DNA from: Simkaniaceae bacterium
GTDB taxonomy: Bacteria; Chlamydiota; Chlamydiia; Chlamydiales; Simkaniaceae
Reading direction: 5' to 3'
Assembly (NCBI GenBank): GCA_018062315.1
Contig: JAGOSM010000004.1
Coordinates: 1-55,656 of the forward strand
Length of the DNA stretch: 55,656 nt
Within the stretch, counting starts at the first letter, position 1; each line of letters begins with the position of its first letter. A program made the translations under genes and the position numbers. Positions 1 through 8,968 of this stretch are shown piece by piece. The notes below the pieces were generated by a model. It did no database searches. It saw only the letters and a list, made by a program, of their open reading frames with translations, and was not told the DNA's origin.

Positions 1-40
1 TCACAATCTTACAGAAAGTCATACCTATAACTTCAGGTTC

Positions 41-2923
41 CTAATGTTTTTCCCAGGGAAAGGGGTGTTTGGCAGGGGGTACTTTAGATTGGTCATCAGC
101 TATACCCCCAGCGGCATCGAGGAGCCCTCCCCAGATTCCCCCTACTGAAGCTCCCGCTTTTCTTGCGATAATTCCCGCAATTTTTGCTGTCGCAGCTTGC
201 GTATCGATTTGGACATGATCGTAAGGTCCTTTTAGGGGGATGGTAAGGACGTAAGAGGGGGGCATAGAAAGGCCAAATCCTTTGTATAAGGCCTGGGCTG
301 TAAAGCCAAGTTTAAGGTTGATGTATTCTTTCAGAAGGTCAATTTCTCCCCAAGTACATAAGTCAAAACGACCATCATAAAGCATTTCTGTTCTTTCAAT
401 AGAGACCTTGCCTTGGCTGACATGCATCACCATAGGTGCAAAATAGAGATGCAGCGGTTCTTTCGGATCTCTTTGTAGTTTGAAAATTTTATTTACATCT
501 GCAGCGCTACCTGAAGAGCGAATGAGAATTTGTCCTAGATCAATTGAGATGTTGGGAAGAAGGATTTTCCCTAACTGGAATGATTTATAGGGAATCGCTA
601 GACCCCTTGAATCAATATGGACTAAGAGGGGGTTTTTTGCTCCTACCACCTCAATTCCAACATCGCCTAGGAGAAATTTGCCAAGTTCGGGAGTGATTTG
701 AGTTCCAATGTCAATCGATCTGTCGAGATAGAGAATCCCTTTTTCTAAAGTAGCTGCGATATCTGTTTTAAAATGAGAAGCATCAATCGAAAGATTAAGT
801 TTTCCTTGATCATTTTCAAGAAAGCACTTCATGTTGACGTTGAGTTTCTCCCCAAAGAGCTGAGAAAGACGCATTTTAATAGGGAGGGCATCTAAGAAAA
901 TGGTGGGAAGGTTTTGAATTTCTCCAGTCAGTTCGACCTTTTGATCCACTTTTCCAAGCAGTTTAATATAACCTGTTTGCCTCTCTGCTCGAAGCAGCCC
1001 TGTTAGGTCAAAGTCCAAAATTTTGTCTTTATTGAGGCTCCCTTTAAGATTCTGTAGGTGGTAGTCGGGGGCAAGGTAGAGATCTTTAAGTTCAAAAGAG
1101 CCTTTAAAAGAGGAGCTATCAAAATGGGCGATATGAAATTTAAGTTCAGATGTTTTTTTGATTTCTATGAGGTTGTGAGCTTCTTTTTTGAGTAGGCGAC
1201 AGAGTGCGTGATAACTTTGATCTGAAAGGGCCCAGGTGATATCTAAAGGCCCCCCTTTTATTTCAGAAGTTGGATCATAATAGAGGGATCCTTGCAAGGA
1301 GATCTCAGAGGAATTTAACTTGAGGTCAAAGGTGCGATCGATTTGAGTGATTTTCCCTGAAAGGGTGGGTCCTATAAGAGAAGGGAGGTCTCGAGAAGCA
1401 TTAAAAAGGGTTCCTAGGTTATAGGTAGAGATGCGGTGAAGCGATAAGGTTCCCGTTTGCTCTTTAAGATGAAAGGCTCCTGAGAAAGATCCTGTTTTAT
1501 CGCTCCCTTCGATAGAGAATTTAGGCCATTGAAAGGAAAGGGTCACATCATCTAGCTTTCCTTCATTCCCTTGAACTGCATCTAAGTGCGCTTTCCAGTG
1601 AGACCAGGTTCCAGAAAATTGGTTGAGAGTGGCTGAGTACTCTTTAAGAGAGAGAAGCGTGGGGGCTTGAAGTTGAAATTGATCCCCTTTCCACTCAATG
1701 GAAGTTTTGGGAATATGGAGGTATTCAGAATCCGCCTGTAGCGTCAGTAAATTGTCATAGAGGGTAATATCAAAATCCCCCATGCGGCCTAACAGGGATT
1801 CCAGAACTCCTGACCTGTTAAAAAGAGTGAGCGGCAGTCGTTTGGCATGGAGTTCTAAAGAGGTCGGATGAATGAGTTCGGTAAGGGTGAGCTCTCCATT
1901 AAGGGGGAGACTTTTTAAGTTAAGTGAAAGGGCTTTATTTAGAGCTTGGGTTTTAAATTGAAGGGTGAAGGGAACTGAAGTGATATTTCCCTCTGCTTGA
2001 ATATCCTTCCAATTGAGGTAAGTTGCATCAAAGGGGAGGAGAAGTGAGTTGAAATTGAGACGCAAAGCAATATCTTCTTGAAAAGGAAGGTCAAAATAGG
2101 GGTAGACCTCTTTTTTAAGCGACCAGTTTAATGTTCCTTGCTCACCGAGCGTAATGGCCCCATCTTGGTATTTTAGATGGAAACCCCCGTTCATGAGAGG
2201 GGTTTTTAGGGCAAAAGCAACTCCTAGGTGGGTTTTTGTATAGCTCGCTTCAATCTGGAGGTTCATAGATTCTCCCAGGGAAGTGAGGATAAGCCCGCTA
2301 TATTCAGGTCTTACTAGAGCAACCATTTTATCTAAAGTTTCAAGAGGAAAATCTTGCAGGTGGACTTGAAGGGATGAATTTTCATGGAGATTGGGGTAGA
2401 TGGTTCCTTTAAGATCGAAGGCTCCAGAAAGGGTGTTGTGGTGGGTTTGCCCTGAGGCTTTAAAAGCAATTAAAGAGCGATTGATAGGGATGCCGAGCTC
2501 GAGGTTGAGATGACTGACTTGTACGTGAGGTGTAGTGAGGGATCCATTTTCAATATAGATATCCCCTGCATAGGGGAGGAGGGGAAAAGAGGCTTTTTTC
2601 TTACTCGAGCCTTTGATGGTAAGGTCGGGGGAATAGATAAGGGTTTTCCCGAGGTCCCCTCCTTTAAAAAGGATTTCAAAAAGAGAATTATGCGATGTTA
2701 ATCTATCAATTTTGAGATCAAAGGAATCTCCCTGGAAATCAAGCCCCTCGATCTTTTGCATATCGAACCATCCGATCGAAAGTTCTTTGATCTTGAGATG
2801 GTTACCTGTCCACTTTTCAAAGGTATATGCACAAAATTCGTTTCCCAAATGAGTGGAGATCAGAGAGGGGAAGCTTCCCAGGATGAGTAGAGAAACACCA
2901 AGAAAGCAAATCAAGGTTTTCAT
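41..2923 (-). CDS. Large AsmA/TamB-like envelope protein
   Basis: A 960-residue protein with one N-terminal hydrophobic segment (about residues 1-22, signal anchor) followed by a very long region of alternating polar and hydrophobic residues, as in beta-rich repeated strands. No enzymatic motif is visible. The last 120 residues carry the pattern typical of AsmA-like C-termini, a 'GPYDHVQI' element followed by a small-residue-rich helix, and the protein ends in a Pro/Lys-rich tail. Proteins of this architecture sit in the inner membrane, span the periplasm and are linked to phospholipid or outer-membrane protein transport. The family assignment rests on architecture and the C-terminal motif only. 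It is the last gene of a minus-strand run. Confidence 0.6.
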   Translation of the reverse strand: MKTLICFLGVSLLILGSFPSLISTHLGNEFCAYTFEKWTGNHLKIKELSIGWFDMQKIEGLDFQGDSFDLKIDRLTSHNSLFEILFKGGDLGKTLIYSPDLTIKGSSKKKASFPLLPYAGDIYIENGSLTTPHVQVSHLNLELGIPINRSLIAFKASGQTHHNTLSGAFDLKGTIYPNLHENSSLQVHLQDFPLETLDKMVALVRPEYSGLILTSLGESMNLQIEASYTKTHLGVAFALKTPLMNGGFHLKYQDGAITLGEQGTLNWSLKKEVYPYFDLPFQEDIALRLNFNSLLLPFDATYLNWKDIQAEGNITSVPFTLQFKTQALNKALSLNLKSLPLNGELTLTELIHPTSLELHAKRLPLTLFNRSGVLESLLGRMGDFDITLYDNLLTLQADSEYLHIPKTSIEWKGDQFQLQAPTLLSLKEYSATLNQFSGTWSHWKAHLDAVQGNEGKLDDVTLSFQWPKFSIEGSDKTGSFSGAFHLKEQTGTLSLHRISTYNLGTLFNASRDLPSLIGPTLSGKITQIDRTFDLKLNSSEISLQGSLYYDPTSEIKGGPLDITWALSDQSYHALCRLLKKEAHNLIEIKKTSELKFHIAHFDSSSFKGSFELKDLYLAPDYHLQNLKGSLNKDKILDFDLTGLLRAERQTGYIKLLGKVDQKVELTGEIQNLPTIFLDALPIKMRLSQLFGEKLNVNMKCFLENDQGKLNLSIDASHFKTDIAATLEKGILYLDRSIDIGTQITPELGKFLLGDVGIEVVGAKNPLLVHIDSRGLAIPYKSFQLGKILLPNISIDLGQILIRSSGSAADVNKIFKLQRDPKEPLHLYFAPMVMHVSQGKVSIERTEMLYDGRFDLCTWGEIDLLKEYINLKLGFTAQALYKGFGLSMPPSYVLTIPLKGPYDHVQIDTQAATAKIAGIIARKAGASVGGIWGGLLDAAGGIADDQSKVPPAKHPFPWEKH

Positions 2924-2966
2924 GGAAGCAAGAATACCCGATTACCCCTCAACTTGGCAATAGGGA

Positions 2967-4004
2967 TTACTTAGCCGATTCGAAAGAATTGAGAAAAGCA
3001 TTTAAGGTTTTTTCTACAGACTCTTTCTGAGAAGGACGGTATGTCACTTCTATTTTATATAGGGTATTTCCTATAAGAATCAACTTGCCCCTTTGCTCGA
3101 CTTCTCCATTAAAGAGAGTGTAGTCTAAAGCAGGAAGGGATTTAAAGCGATGGACCCTCTTAGAGACAATTTCGCTCTTTCCTATATGCTTATTGATAAA
3201 TCGAAGGGATCCTTTAAGAACAAGAGATGAACTATACTTCAACCATTTACTCGGTAAAATGGTATAGCTGATCGAATAATTTGTTCCCGAGGTGTGGGTG
3301 CATTGAAATTCTGTATAGGGCAGGGTATTTTTACTGTTGGGTATCGGCAACTTTCTTGACTCTTCTTTAGGAAGTTTTGGGAAGTTGATTGTAAAATCTC
3401 CTTGAGGAGCCGTAAATTTTTTCCATCGTAGGTTTTCTGCAAGATGGAATTCCCCTTGTCTTAACATATCGGAGAAGAGGGGGGTGCCTGTATCAAAAAA
3501 ACGATCTTGAATGGAAGGGATTCCTGCAGGTAGGGCGACGAGGATAAAAAGAAGAGAAGCGAAGCATGTTTTAAAAATTCTTTTTGATGAAATGTAAACG
3601 TCGAGTTCTTGCGGCTCTTTCTTTCGAAGTTTTTTAAAATAAAAATACATGCATATGACATTTATAAATGGAATGCCAAATCCGGTTCCACGTGCCGCAA
3701 CCTCAAAACTTCTTTTGAAGGCCTGTTTCCAGGAAGGTTTTTCTTTGTTTTTAGTGCGAAGGTGGATTCCTAAGAGAGCTTTACCTGGGGTAGTGCCAAA
3801 TAATTTAAGATAGAGGGTTTCAAATGGAAGAAAAAAGAGGGGAATAAACAGCGCTGCAATCAGATAAAGCACGTCGGGAACGATAAAGGGGGAAATAAAG
3901 ATCCCCAGAGCAATTCCAACATAAAAAAAGAGATAATCTAAAGCTCTAGCAAAAGCTCGAAGATAAAGATTATTTAAAGTTATTTTATAGTTTTCGTATT
4001 TCAT
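2967..4004 (-). CDS. RDD-family membrane protein with extra C-terminal domain
   Basis: A 345-residue protein. Residues 10-130 form an RDD domain: the 'RAFARALDYLFFY' first helix with its conserved Arg and Asp, two further hydrophobic helices, and the loop 'FGTTPGKALLGIHL' characteristic of RDD proteins. A fourth hydrophobic segment lies near residues 145-163. Residues 190-345 form a soluble domain beginning 'GDFTINFPKLPKEESR' and ending in an amphipathic helix with 'LNSFESAK', which resembles the PsbP-like/lipoprotein domains often seen outside the membrane. Function is unknown; RDD proteins are usually transporters or membrane scaffolds. Sits 45 bp from the PspC gene on the same strand. Confidence 0.7.
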   Translation of the reverse strand: MKYENYKITLNNLYLRAFARALDYLFFYVGIALGIFISPFIVPDVLYLIAALFIPLFFLPFETLYLKLFGTTPGKALLGIHLRTKNKEKPSWKQAFKRSFEVAARGTGFGIPFINVICMYFYFKKLRKKEPQELDVYISSKRIFKTCFASLLFILVALPAGIPSIQDRFFDTGTPLFSDMLRQGEFHLAENLRWKKFTAPQGDFTINFPKLPKEESRKLPIPNSKNTLPYTEFQCTHTSGTNYSISYTILPSKWLKYSSSLVLKGSLRFINKHIGKSEIVSKRVHRFKSLPALDYTLFNGEVEQRGKLILIGNTLYKIEVTYRPSQKESVEKTLNAFLNSFESAK

Positions 4005-4048
4005 ATAAACATGAGTATAACTCGAATTTATCTTAAATTACAATCACT

Positions 4049-4447
4049 TTACCTGGGTCTCTCTGGGATAATAAGGGAACCTACAATGTAGGCTGTCAGT
4101 AAAGGAAAAAATCCAGTAATAAAGGTCATGATGACAAAAACGATGCGGATTAAGTTGCTATCTACCTTAAGAAATTCTCCAAGGCCCCCACAGATGCCAG
4201 ACAGACGTCGATTGTAGGTTGATCTATAAAGTTTTTTTGCGTGAGTTTCAATATATACAGAAGGGCCGAGAGGCATGAGCATCCAGGCTACTAGATAAAT
4301 GAGGATGGGGGGGAGGAAAAGGGTGGGATAAAGGAGTAGAATCAGAATGATCCGAATGAAAGTAGGGTCTATTTTAAAATAATGACCCAGTCCTCCGCAA
4401 ACACCTGCAATTTTTTTATCCCAACGGCAACGGTAGGGCATTTTCAT
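4049..4447 (-). CDS. Tandem PspC-domain membrane protein
   Basis: A 132-residue protein made of two PspC units, about residues 3-60 and 70-130. Each has the signature 'KKIAGVCGGLGHYFKIDPTFIRI' or 'RRLSGICGGLGEFLKVDSNLIRI' style start followed by one long hydrophobic helix. PspC proteins are inner-membrane stress sensors in proteobacteria; in other phyla the role is open. Its start overlaps the 3' end of the pseudouridine synthase gene by 32 bp (ATG at 4445-4447; a second in-frame ATG lies 6 nt downstream), so the two are probably co-transcribed and translationally coupled. Confidence 0.8.
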   Translation of the reverse strand: MKMPYRCRWDKKIAGVCGGLGHYFKIDPTFIRIILILLLYPTLFLPPILIYLVAWMLMPLGPSVYIETHAKKLYRSTYNRRLSGICGGLGEFLKVDSNLIRIVFVIMTFITGFFPLLTAYIVGSLIIPERPR

Positions 4448-5222
4448 CTGTAAACCTCATCCTTTTTCCAGTCACAGGATGGTTGAATTCGAGTAATAAG
4501 GCGTGTAAGGCAAGTCGTTTATATGGATTAGTTTGACTTCCGTACTTACGGTCTCCGCAAATGGGGTGCCCAGCCTCGCTACACTGTACTCGAATCTGGT
4601 TTTTCCGTCCAGTTTCAAGGGTGATTTTTAAAAGAGTCGCATCTTTATCTTTCATCGTTTTCAACACTTCGAAATGGGTGATGGCTTCTTTCCCTTCTTC
4701 AGCCACATACATTTTAAGCGCTTTGTCTTCTTTAAGGAAGTTTATCCAAGAGCCTGAGGGAGTTTCTAAGATTCCTTCAACGACCGCCCGATATTCTCTA
4801 TAAGTGGTATGTGCAGCAAATTGGTTTTTCAGTCCGTCGCGGGCAAATTCTGAATAAGTAAAGACAAGGACCCCAGAGGCTGCTTTGTCTAAACGGTGGA
4901 CTGGATACACTCTCTGACGCCGTCTCTTAAGGAGGCGATGCAGGGACATTTCCCGTTCATCATCCTTGTCAACTGAAAGAAGTCCTGAGGGTTTTCTAAC
5001 GACAACAATATCTAGATCTTCATAGAGGATGTCCACTTTCCATCCCATGTGAGTCGATCTCGGTTTTAGTGTAAGAACCTGAGTTTCTTCAATAGGAGTG
5101 GAAGCGAGGAGACAAACTTTTCCATCAACGGCTATGCGTCCTTCTTGAACCCATTGTTTAAGGGTGTTTTTTGAAGAATCGGAAAATTGTTCTTTGAGGC
5201 GGTCTATTAGTTTTTTTTTCAT
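4416..5222 (-). CDS. RluA-family RNA pseudouridine synthase
   Basis: A 268-residue protein. The first 60 residues look like an S4 RNA-binding domain. The catalytic domain follows, with 'YEDLDIVVVRKPSG' near residue 67 and the motif 'HRLDKAASGVLVF' at 109-121 whose Asp112 is the expected catalytic residue. Further conserved elements are 'YREYRAVVEG' and 'TGRKNQIRVQ' followed by 'GHPICGDRKYG'. It isomerises uridine to pseudouridine in rRNA or tRNA; I cannot tell RluC, RluD and RluA specificities apart. Divergent from the PagL-like gene. Confidence 0.88.
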   Translation of the reverse strand: MKKKLIDRLKEQFSDSSKNTLKQWVQEGRIAVDGKVCLLASTPIEETQVLTLKPRSTHMGWKVDILYEDLDIVVVRKPSGLLSVDKDDEREMSLHRLLKRRRQRVYPVHRLDKAASGVLVFTYSEFARDGLKNQFAAHTTYREYRAVVEGILETPSGSWINFLKEDKALKMYVAEEGKEAITHFEVLKTMKDKDATLLKITLETGRKNQIRVQCSEAGHPICGDRKYGSQTNPYKRLALHALLLEFNHPVTGKRMRFTDENALPLPLG

Positions 5223-5281
5223 AGTGAGAATTCTGTTTTTACATTAGAGTGTATCCTATCGCTTATTTTAAGAGTATCAAG

Positions 5282-5761
5282 ATGAAGTGGTTTCTTTTTT
5301 TATTCTTTACAGGAACTTTGTTTGCAGCAAGGGAGCCTTCTCTCATAGTCCCGGCAGTAGGGGTATTTAATCTTTTAAAAAAGCCAAAAACAGCCGATTT
5401 TCAGCTAGAGGTTCGGTTTGCTGAGGTAATCTATCAAAGGAGTATTTTTACTCTTCGCCCTCTTTTAGGGGGGCTTGGGACTTCAAGCGGATCTATCTAT
5501 TTATTTGGGGGTTTTTTAATCGATGTTCGCTTAAGCCCTCGGTTTTTTTTCACACCTACCTTTTCTCCAGGTGTTTATTTTAAAGGGGGAGGGAAAAACT
5601 TAGGGTCTCCTATTGAATTTCGCTCTTCAGTTGAGTTGTCATTTAGGAGAGAGAAGGGGGATCGCATAGGTGTGCAGTTTTGTCATATTTCCAATGGGGG
5701 ATTTAGTAATAAAAATCCAGGAACAGAGTGTTTAGTTGTTTTTTACGGAATTAACTTTTAA
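5282..5761 (+). CDS. PagL-like lipid A 3-O-deacylase
   Basis: A 159-residue outer-membrane protein candidate from the ATG at 5282. I prefer this over an in-frame GTG at 5249 because it puts a clean signal peptide ('MKWFLFLFFTGTLFAA') at the N-terminus. The rest alternates strands suited to a small beta-barrel and ends in aromatic Phe. Near the C-terminus the stretch 'HISNGGFSNKNPGTE' places His135, Ser137 and Glu149 with exactly the H, +2, +14 spacing of the catalytic triad of Pseudomonas PagL (His126, Ser128, Glu140), and the Asn after Ser and the NPG are also typical. Expected role: removal of the 3-O acyl chain from lipid A in the outer membrane. Standalone gene between divergent rluA and yheT-like genes. 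Confidence 0.75.
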   Translation: MKWFLFLFFTGTLFAAREPSLIVPAVGVFNLLKKPKTADFQLEVRFAEVIYQRSIFTLRPLLGGLGTSSGSIYLFGGFLIDVRLSPRFFFTPTFSPGVYFKGGGKNLGSPIEFRSSVELSFRREKGDRIGVQFCHISNGGFSNKNPGTECLVVFYGINF

Positions 5762-5804
5762 TTTATTATTAAATTAGTCATTATAAGGTTATAAAGAGAT
5801 TACT

Positions 5805-6773
5805 ATGTCTGAAAGCCTTAATTTCGAACCATTTCCGTTGATGTCTAATCCTCATTTTCAAACTGTCATTGGATCGTATTTGAATTTTGACTTAGCTCCT
5901 CTTTCAAAAACAGAGAAGGTTTCTCTTCCAGATGGAGATAAAATTTCTTTAGAGATCACAACGCCCCTTGAGTGGAAAGAGGGGGATCACACTGTCATGC
6001 TTGTTCACGGTCTTTGCGGTTCCCATGAATCGGGTTATTTAGTTCGGATGGCGCGAAAGCTCTATGCTAAAGGGATTAGGGCCGTAAGGTTCAATATGAG
6101 AGGGTGTGGTTCTGGAATAGGGGATGCAAGAGAGATCTATCACAGTGGACGAAGTGATGATGTTCTTGAGGCTCTTGCATTTATAAAGAAAAAGACCCCA
6201 CGTTCTCCGATCACGTTGATTGGATTTTCTCTTGGAGGGAATATTGTTCTAAAACTTGCCGGAGAGCTCAATGTGAATGCATCCAAGTACTTGCATCAAG
6301 TGATTGCAGTTTGTCCTCCTATTCACCTTCAAAAAAGTGTGATGAGGCTAGATCATCGGATGAACCGATTTTATCAGCGCTATTTTCTTAAGAATTTGGT
6401 GACAGATATGGAGCTGCGCCACTCTTTATTCCCCGATCTTTCTCTGCCTGTTTTGCCTAAAGAATTAACTTTTTATGATTTTGATCAATTGTATGTAGCT
6501 CCTCAGTCAGGATTTAAGAGTGCTGTAGATTATTATACTAAATCGAGTTCAAGTCAGTTTATTCCTCATATTACAGTCCCTTGTCGTATCCTTTTTGCTA
6601 AAGATGATCCCATCGTATACACTGCAGACGTTCAGGATGTATATACCCCTTCTAATATTAATCTTTATTCGACAGAAAGGGGGGGGCATATGGGATTTTT
6701 AGGTCGCCCTTTTGGGGAAAGGGGACTTCATTGGATGGATCACCTTCTTATCGAATGGATTGAAGATAGGTGA
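5805..6773 (+). CDS. YheT-type alpha/beta hydrolase
   Basis: A 322-residue hydrolase of the YheT/ABHD (UPF0017) group. The diagnostic series is present: 'NPHFQTVIGS' near residue 15, 'VMLVHGLCGS' (64-73), 'RFNMRGCG' (95-102), 'YHSGRSDD' (112-119), and the nucleophile elbow 'GFSLGGN' with Ser142. Toward the C-terminus 'FAKDDPIV' supplies the acid and 'GGHMGF' the catalytic His. No signal peptide, so cytosolic or membrane-associated. Substrates are probably acyl esters. Its 3' end overlaps the convergent glutaredoxin gene by 26 bp. Confidence 0.87.
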   Translation: MSESLNFEPFPLMSNPHFQTVIGSYLNFDLAPLSKTEKVSLPDGDKISLEITTPLEWKEGDHTVMLVHGLCGSHESGYLVRMARKLYAKGIRAVRFNMRGCGSGIGDAREIYHSGRSDDVLEALAFIKKKTPRSPITLIGFSLGGNIVLKLAGELNVNASKYLHQVIAVCPPIHLQKSVMRLDHRMNRFYQRYFLKNLVTDMELRHSLFPDLSLPVLPKELTFYDFDQLYVAPQSGFKSAVDYYTKSSSSQFIPHITVPCRILFAKDDPIVYTADVQDVYTPSNINLYSTERGGHMGFLGRPFGERGLHWMDHLLIEWIEDR

Positions 6774-7011
6774 TAATGTCCTTTGATTCATAAAGGGGTC
6801 TTCCATCAATAAATAGACAAGGGACTTGCCCTTTTCCCCCTTGAGAAACGAGCTCATTTCTATACTCTGCATTTTCCCTAATATTGCGCAGTTCAACCGG
6901 AATCCCCCGTTGTTGAATGACTTTAATGACCATTTTGCAGTAAGGACATTCTGCAAAATGATACAGAATCAGAGTGGGTTGCTGAACTTCAGCGTGGTGA
7001 GAAATATCCAT
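6748..7011 (-). CDS. Glutaredoxin-like thiol oxidoreductase
   Basis: An 87-residue thioredoxin-fold protein. The strand 'PTLILYHFAECPYC' leads into the redox motif Cys22-Pro-Tyr-Cys25, the dithiol glutaredoxin signature. The cis-Pro region reads 'GKGQVPCLFIDG' and is followed by 'LYESKDIITYLQ', the glutathione-binding end of the fold. Likely reduces disulfides or glutathione mixed disulfides in the cytosol. An unusual third Cys sits right after the cis-Pro. Single gene, convergent with the yheT-like hydrolase. Confidence 0.88.
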   Translation of the reverse strand: MDISHHAEVQQPTLILYHFAECPYCKMVIKVIQQRGIPVELRNIRENAEYRNELVSQGGKGQVPCLFIDGRPLYESKDIITYLQSIR

Positions 7012-7092
7012 AAGTGCAGAGTTTAGCAGAGGGTGGAATTTTCAGTATAAAGCTATTTGCTTTTTATTTAGGCTTGGATATCATACGGCCTT

Positions 7093-7938
7093 ATGAACAT
7101 ATCTAGAGGGCTGTTTTTGCTTTGCGTAGCATGTTTTGTTCCTTTAAAAGGGGATCTCCCCTTATATTATTGGCAACAAAAAGAATTTGTAAATTTTGGG
7201 GATTATTTATCGTTAAAAATTGTAGAACGGATGGTCAACACCCCCCCGACTATTTACAAAAAAACAAAGGTTCCTAAAAAAAAACTTCTAGCTCTTGGGT
7301 CTCTCCTTTATTTTGCAAATACAGGAGATGTTCTTTGGGGAACGGGATCCAATCACAAGCAACCTGATCGAAAAGATTATCAATTTACCGATCTCGATAT
7401 TAGGGCAGTCCGAGGTCCTCTAACTAGGGCATTTATTCAGGATAATTTTCATATTGATTGTCCTGAAATTTATGGAGACCCGGCCCTTTTATTTCCTTAT
7501 TTATTTCCCGAATTTCAGAGAAAAAAATCTCCCAAATATCCCTATATTTTGATTCCTCACCTTTATGAAAGACATCTTTTTCCTAAGGCAGGTCACGTCG
7601 TCCTTCCTACAGAACCGTGGAATAAAGTGATTGAAAAAATTCTCAATAGTGATTTTGTGATTTCAGGCTCATTGCATGGTCTTATTATTGCAGAGGCTTA
7701 CGGAATTCCTGCTAGGTATCTGCGTCTTTCTGAAAAAGAGCCCTTGTTTAAGTATCTTGATTACTATCTATCAACGGGTCGTTCAGAAGTCAGATATGCC
7801 TCAAGTGTAGAGGAAGCTTTAAAAATGGGAGGGGAAGAGGCTATAGAATTTGATCCAGAACCCCTCTACGATGCCTTTCCTTTTGAATTTTGGCCGAATG
7901 CACATTTTAACAAACCTCTTTTTAATCAGTTGAGGTAG
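7093..7938 (+). CDS. Secreted polysaccharide pyruvyltransferase-like protein
   Basis: A 281-residue protein with a Sec-type signal peptide (residues 1-20) followed by a polysaccharide pyruvyltransferase fold: 'NFGDYLSLKIVE' (34-45), 'LALGSLLYFA' and 'DVLWGTGSN' (66-87), 'RAVRGPLTR' (104-112), 'YGDPALLFP' (127-135) and 'ISGSLHGLIIAEAYG' (190-204). Known family members (CsaB, ExoV, WcaK types) add ketal pyruvate to sugars in the cytosol using PEP, so an N-terminal signal sequence is out of place. Gene spacing of 1 nt to the next gene indicates an operon with the three GH130-like genes downstream. No clear ribosome-binding site precedes the ATG. Confidence 0.75.
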   Translation: MNISRGLFLLCVACFVPLKGDLPLYYWQQKEFVNFGDYLSLKIVERMVNTPPTIYKKTKVPKKKLLALGSLLYFANTGDVLWGTGSNHKQPDRKDYQFTDLDIRAVRGPLTRAFIQDNFHIDCPEIYGDPALLFPYLFPEFQRKKSPKYPYILIPHLYERHLFPKAGHVVLPTEPWNKVIEKILNSDFVISGSLHGLIIAEAYGIPARYLRLSEKEPLFKYLDYYLSTGRSEVRYASSVEEALKMGGEEAIEFDPEPLYDAFPFEFWPNAHFNKPLFNQLR

Positions 7939-7939
7939 T

Positions 7940-8968
7940 ATGAAAAGATCGATTTTTGTGATCCTTAGTTTTTTTTATATCATGAAGGGAGAGGCACTTC
8001 TCGATTTTCATGAAAAAACTCAGAGTTTTATTGTTGAAGAAAAGCAAATAGTTATCCCGGGATACCCCGATGCATTCAATCCTTCCCTTGTTCGTTGGCA
8101 TGATGGGAGGCTTTTGCTCTCTTTTCGAGCTCGTGACTCTCTTAATTCAACCCATTTAATGGGATTTATTTGGTTGAATGAGAACTTTGAACCCGAGGGG
8201 AAGGCTTCATTACTCTCTATACATGAGGCTGTTCCTTTAAAGGTCTCGAGAGCTCAAGATCCACGGATCCTTAAAGTGGGGGATGAGTACTATATCGCTT
8301 ATAATAATATACTGAATGATAAGGATTTAGAGACTCGCCGTATGTTACTTACGCGCCTTTATTACCTAAATGGACATTTTCATATTTTTAAGCCGATCTA
8401 TCTCCTTAATTTTTTTGGGGATAAAAAAAATTGGATAGAAAAAAACTGGGCCCCCTTTGATTTCGAAGGGTCTCTATTTTTTTCTTACAGCCTCAATCCC
8501 CATCGCGTTTTTAAGCCTGCCCTTCCGACTGGCGCTTGTGAAACAGTTGCCTGTACTTTAGCTGATATTTCATGGAAATGGGGGGAACTACGTGGAGGCA
8601 CTCCCGCTCTTCGCGATGGTGATCATTATTTAGGTTTTTTTCATTCGTTTAAAAATATGGCGACAGTCCAATCCAATGGAAAAAAAATAGCTCATTATTT
8701 TATGGGGGCTTATCGGTTTAAAGGGGAATTTCCTTTTGCTTTAACCCACATCAGCCCTGAGCCCGTTGTTGGGGCAACATTTTATTCTGGGCCCGATTAT
8801 CCGACCTGGAAGCCCTTAAAGGTGGTATTCCCTGGGGGTATTATCTTTGATGAAAAGCATGTCTGGGTGGTCTATGGAAAACAAGATTATGAGACTTGGG
8901 TTGTTAAAATGGATAAACAGGGATTAATGGATAGTTTAGTGGAGGTAAAAAATGAAATATCTCGTTAG
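7940..8968 (+). CDS. Secreted GH130-like five-bladed propeller protein (paralog 1)
   Basis: A 342-residue protein with a signal peptide (about residues 1-19) and a five-bladed beta-propeller pattern like GH130 glycosidases/phosphorylases. Landmarks: 'PDAFNPSLVRW' (43-53), 'SRAQDPRILKVGDEYYIAY' (103-121) with Asp107 at the position of the GH130 catalytic Asp, 'EKNWAPF' (167-173), 'GELRGGTPAL' (215-224), 'FFHSF' (233-237), 'HYFMGAY' (252-258), 'VVFPGG' (295-300) and 'VVYGKQD' (310-316). GH130 enzymes act on beta-mannosides by hydrolysis or phosphorolysis. The specific activity here is unknown. First of three tandem paralogs; overlaps the next by 17 nt. Confidence 0.72.
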   Translation: MKRSIFVILSFFYIMKGEALLDFHEKTQSFIVEEKQIVIPGYPDAFNPSLVRWHDGRLLLSFRARDSLNSTHLMGFIWLNENFEPEGKASLLSIHEAVPLKVSRAQDPRILKVGDEYYIAYNNILNDKDLETRRMLLTRLYYLNGHFHIFKPIYLLNFFGDKKNWIEKNWAPFDFEGSLFFSYSLNPHRVFKPALPTGACETVACTLADISWKWGELRGGTPALRDGDHYLGFFHSFKNMATVQSNGKKIAHYFMGAYRFKGEFPFALTHISPEPVVGATFYSGPDYPTWKPLKVVFPGGIIFDEKHVWVVYGKQDYETWVVKMDKQGLMDSLVEVKNEISR

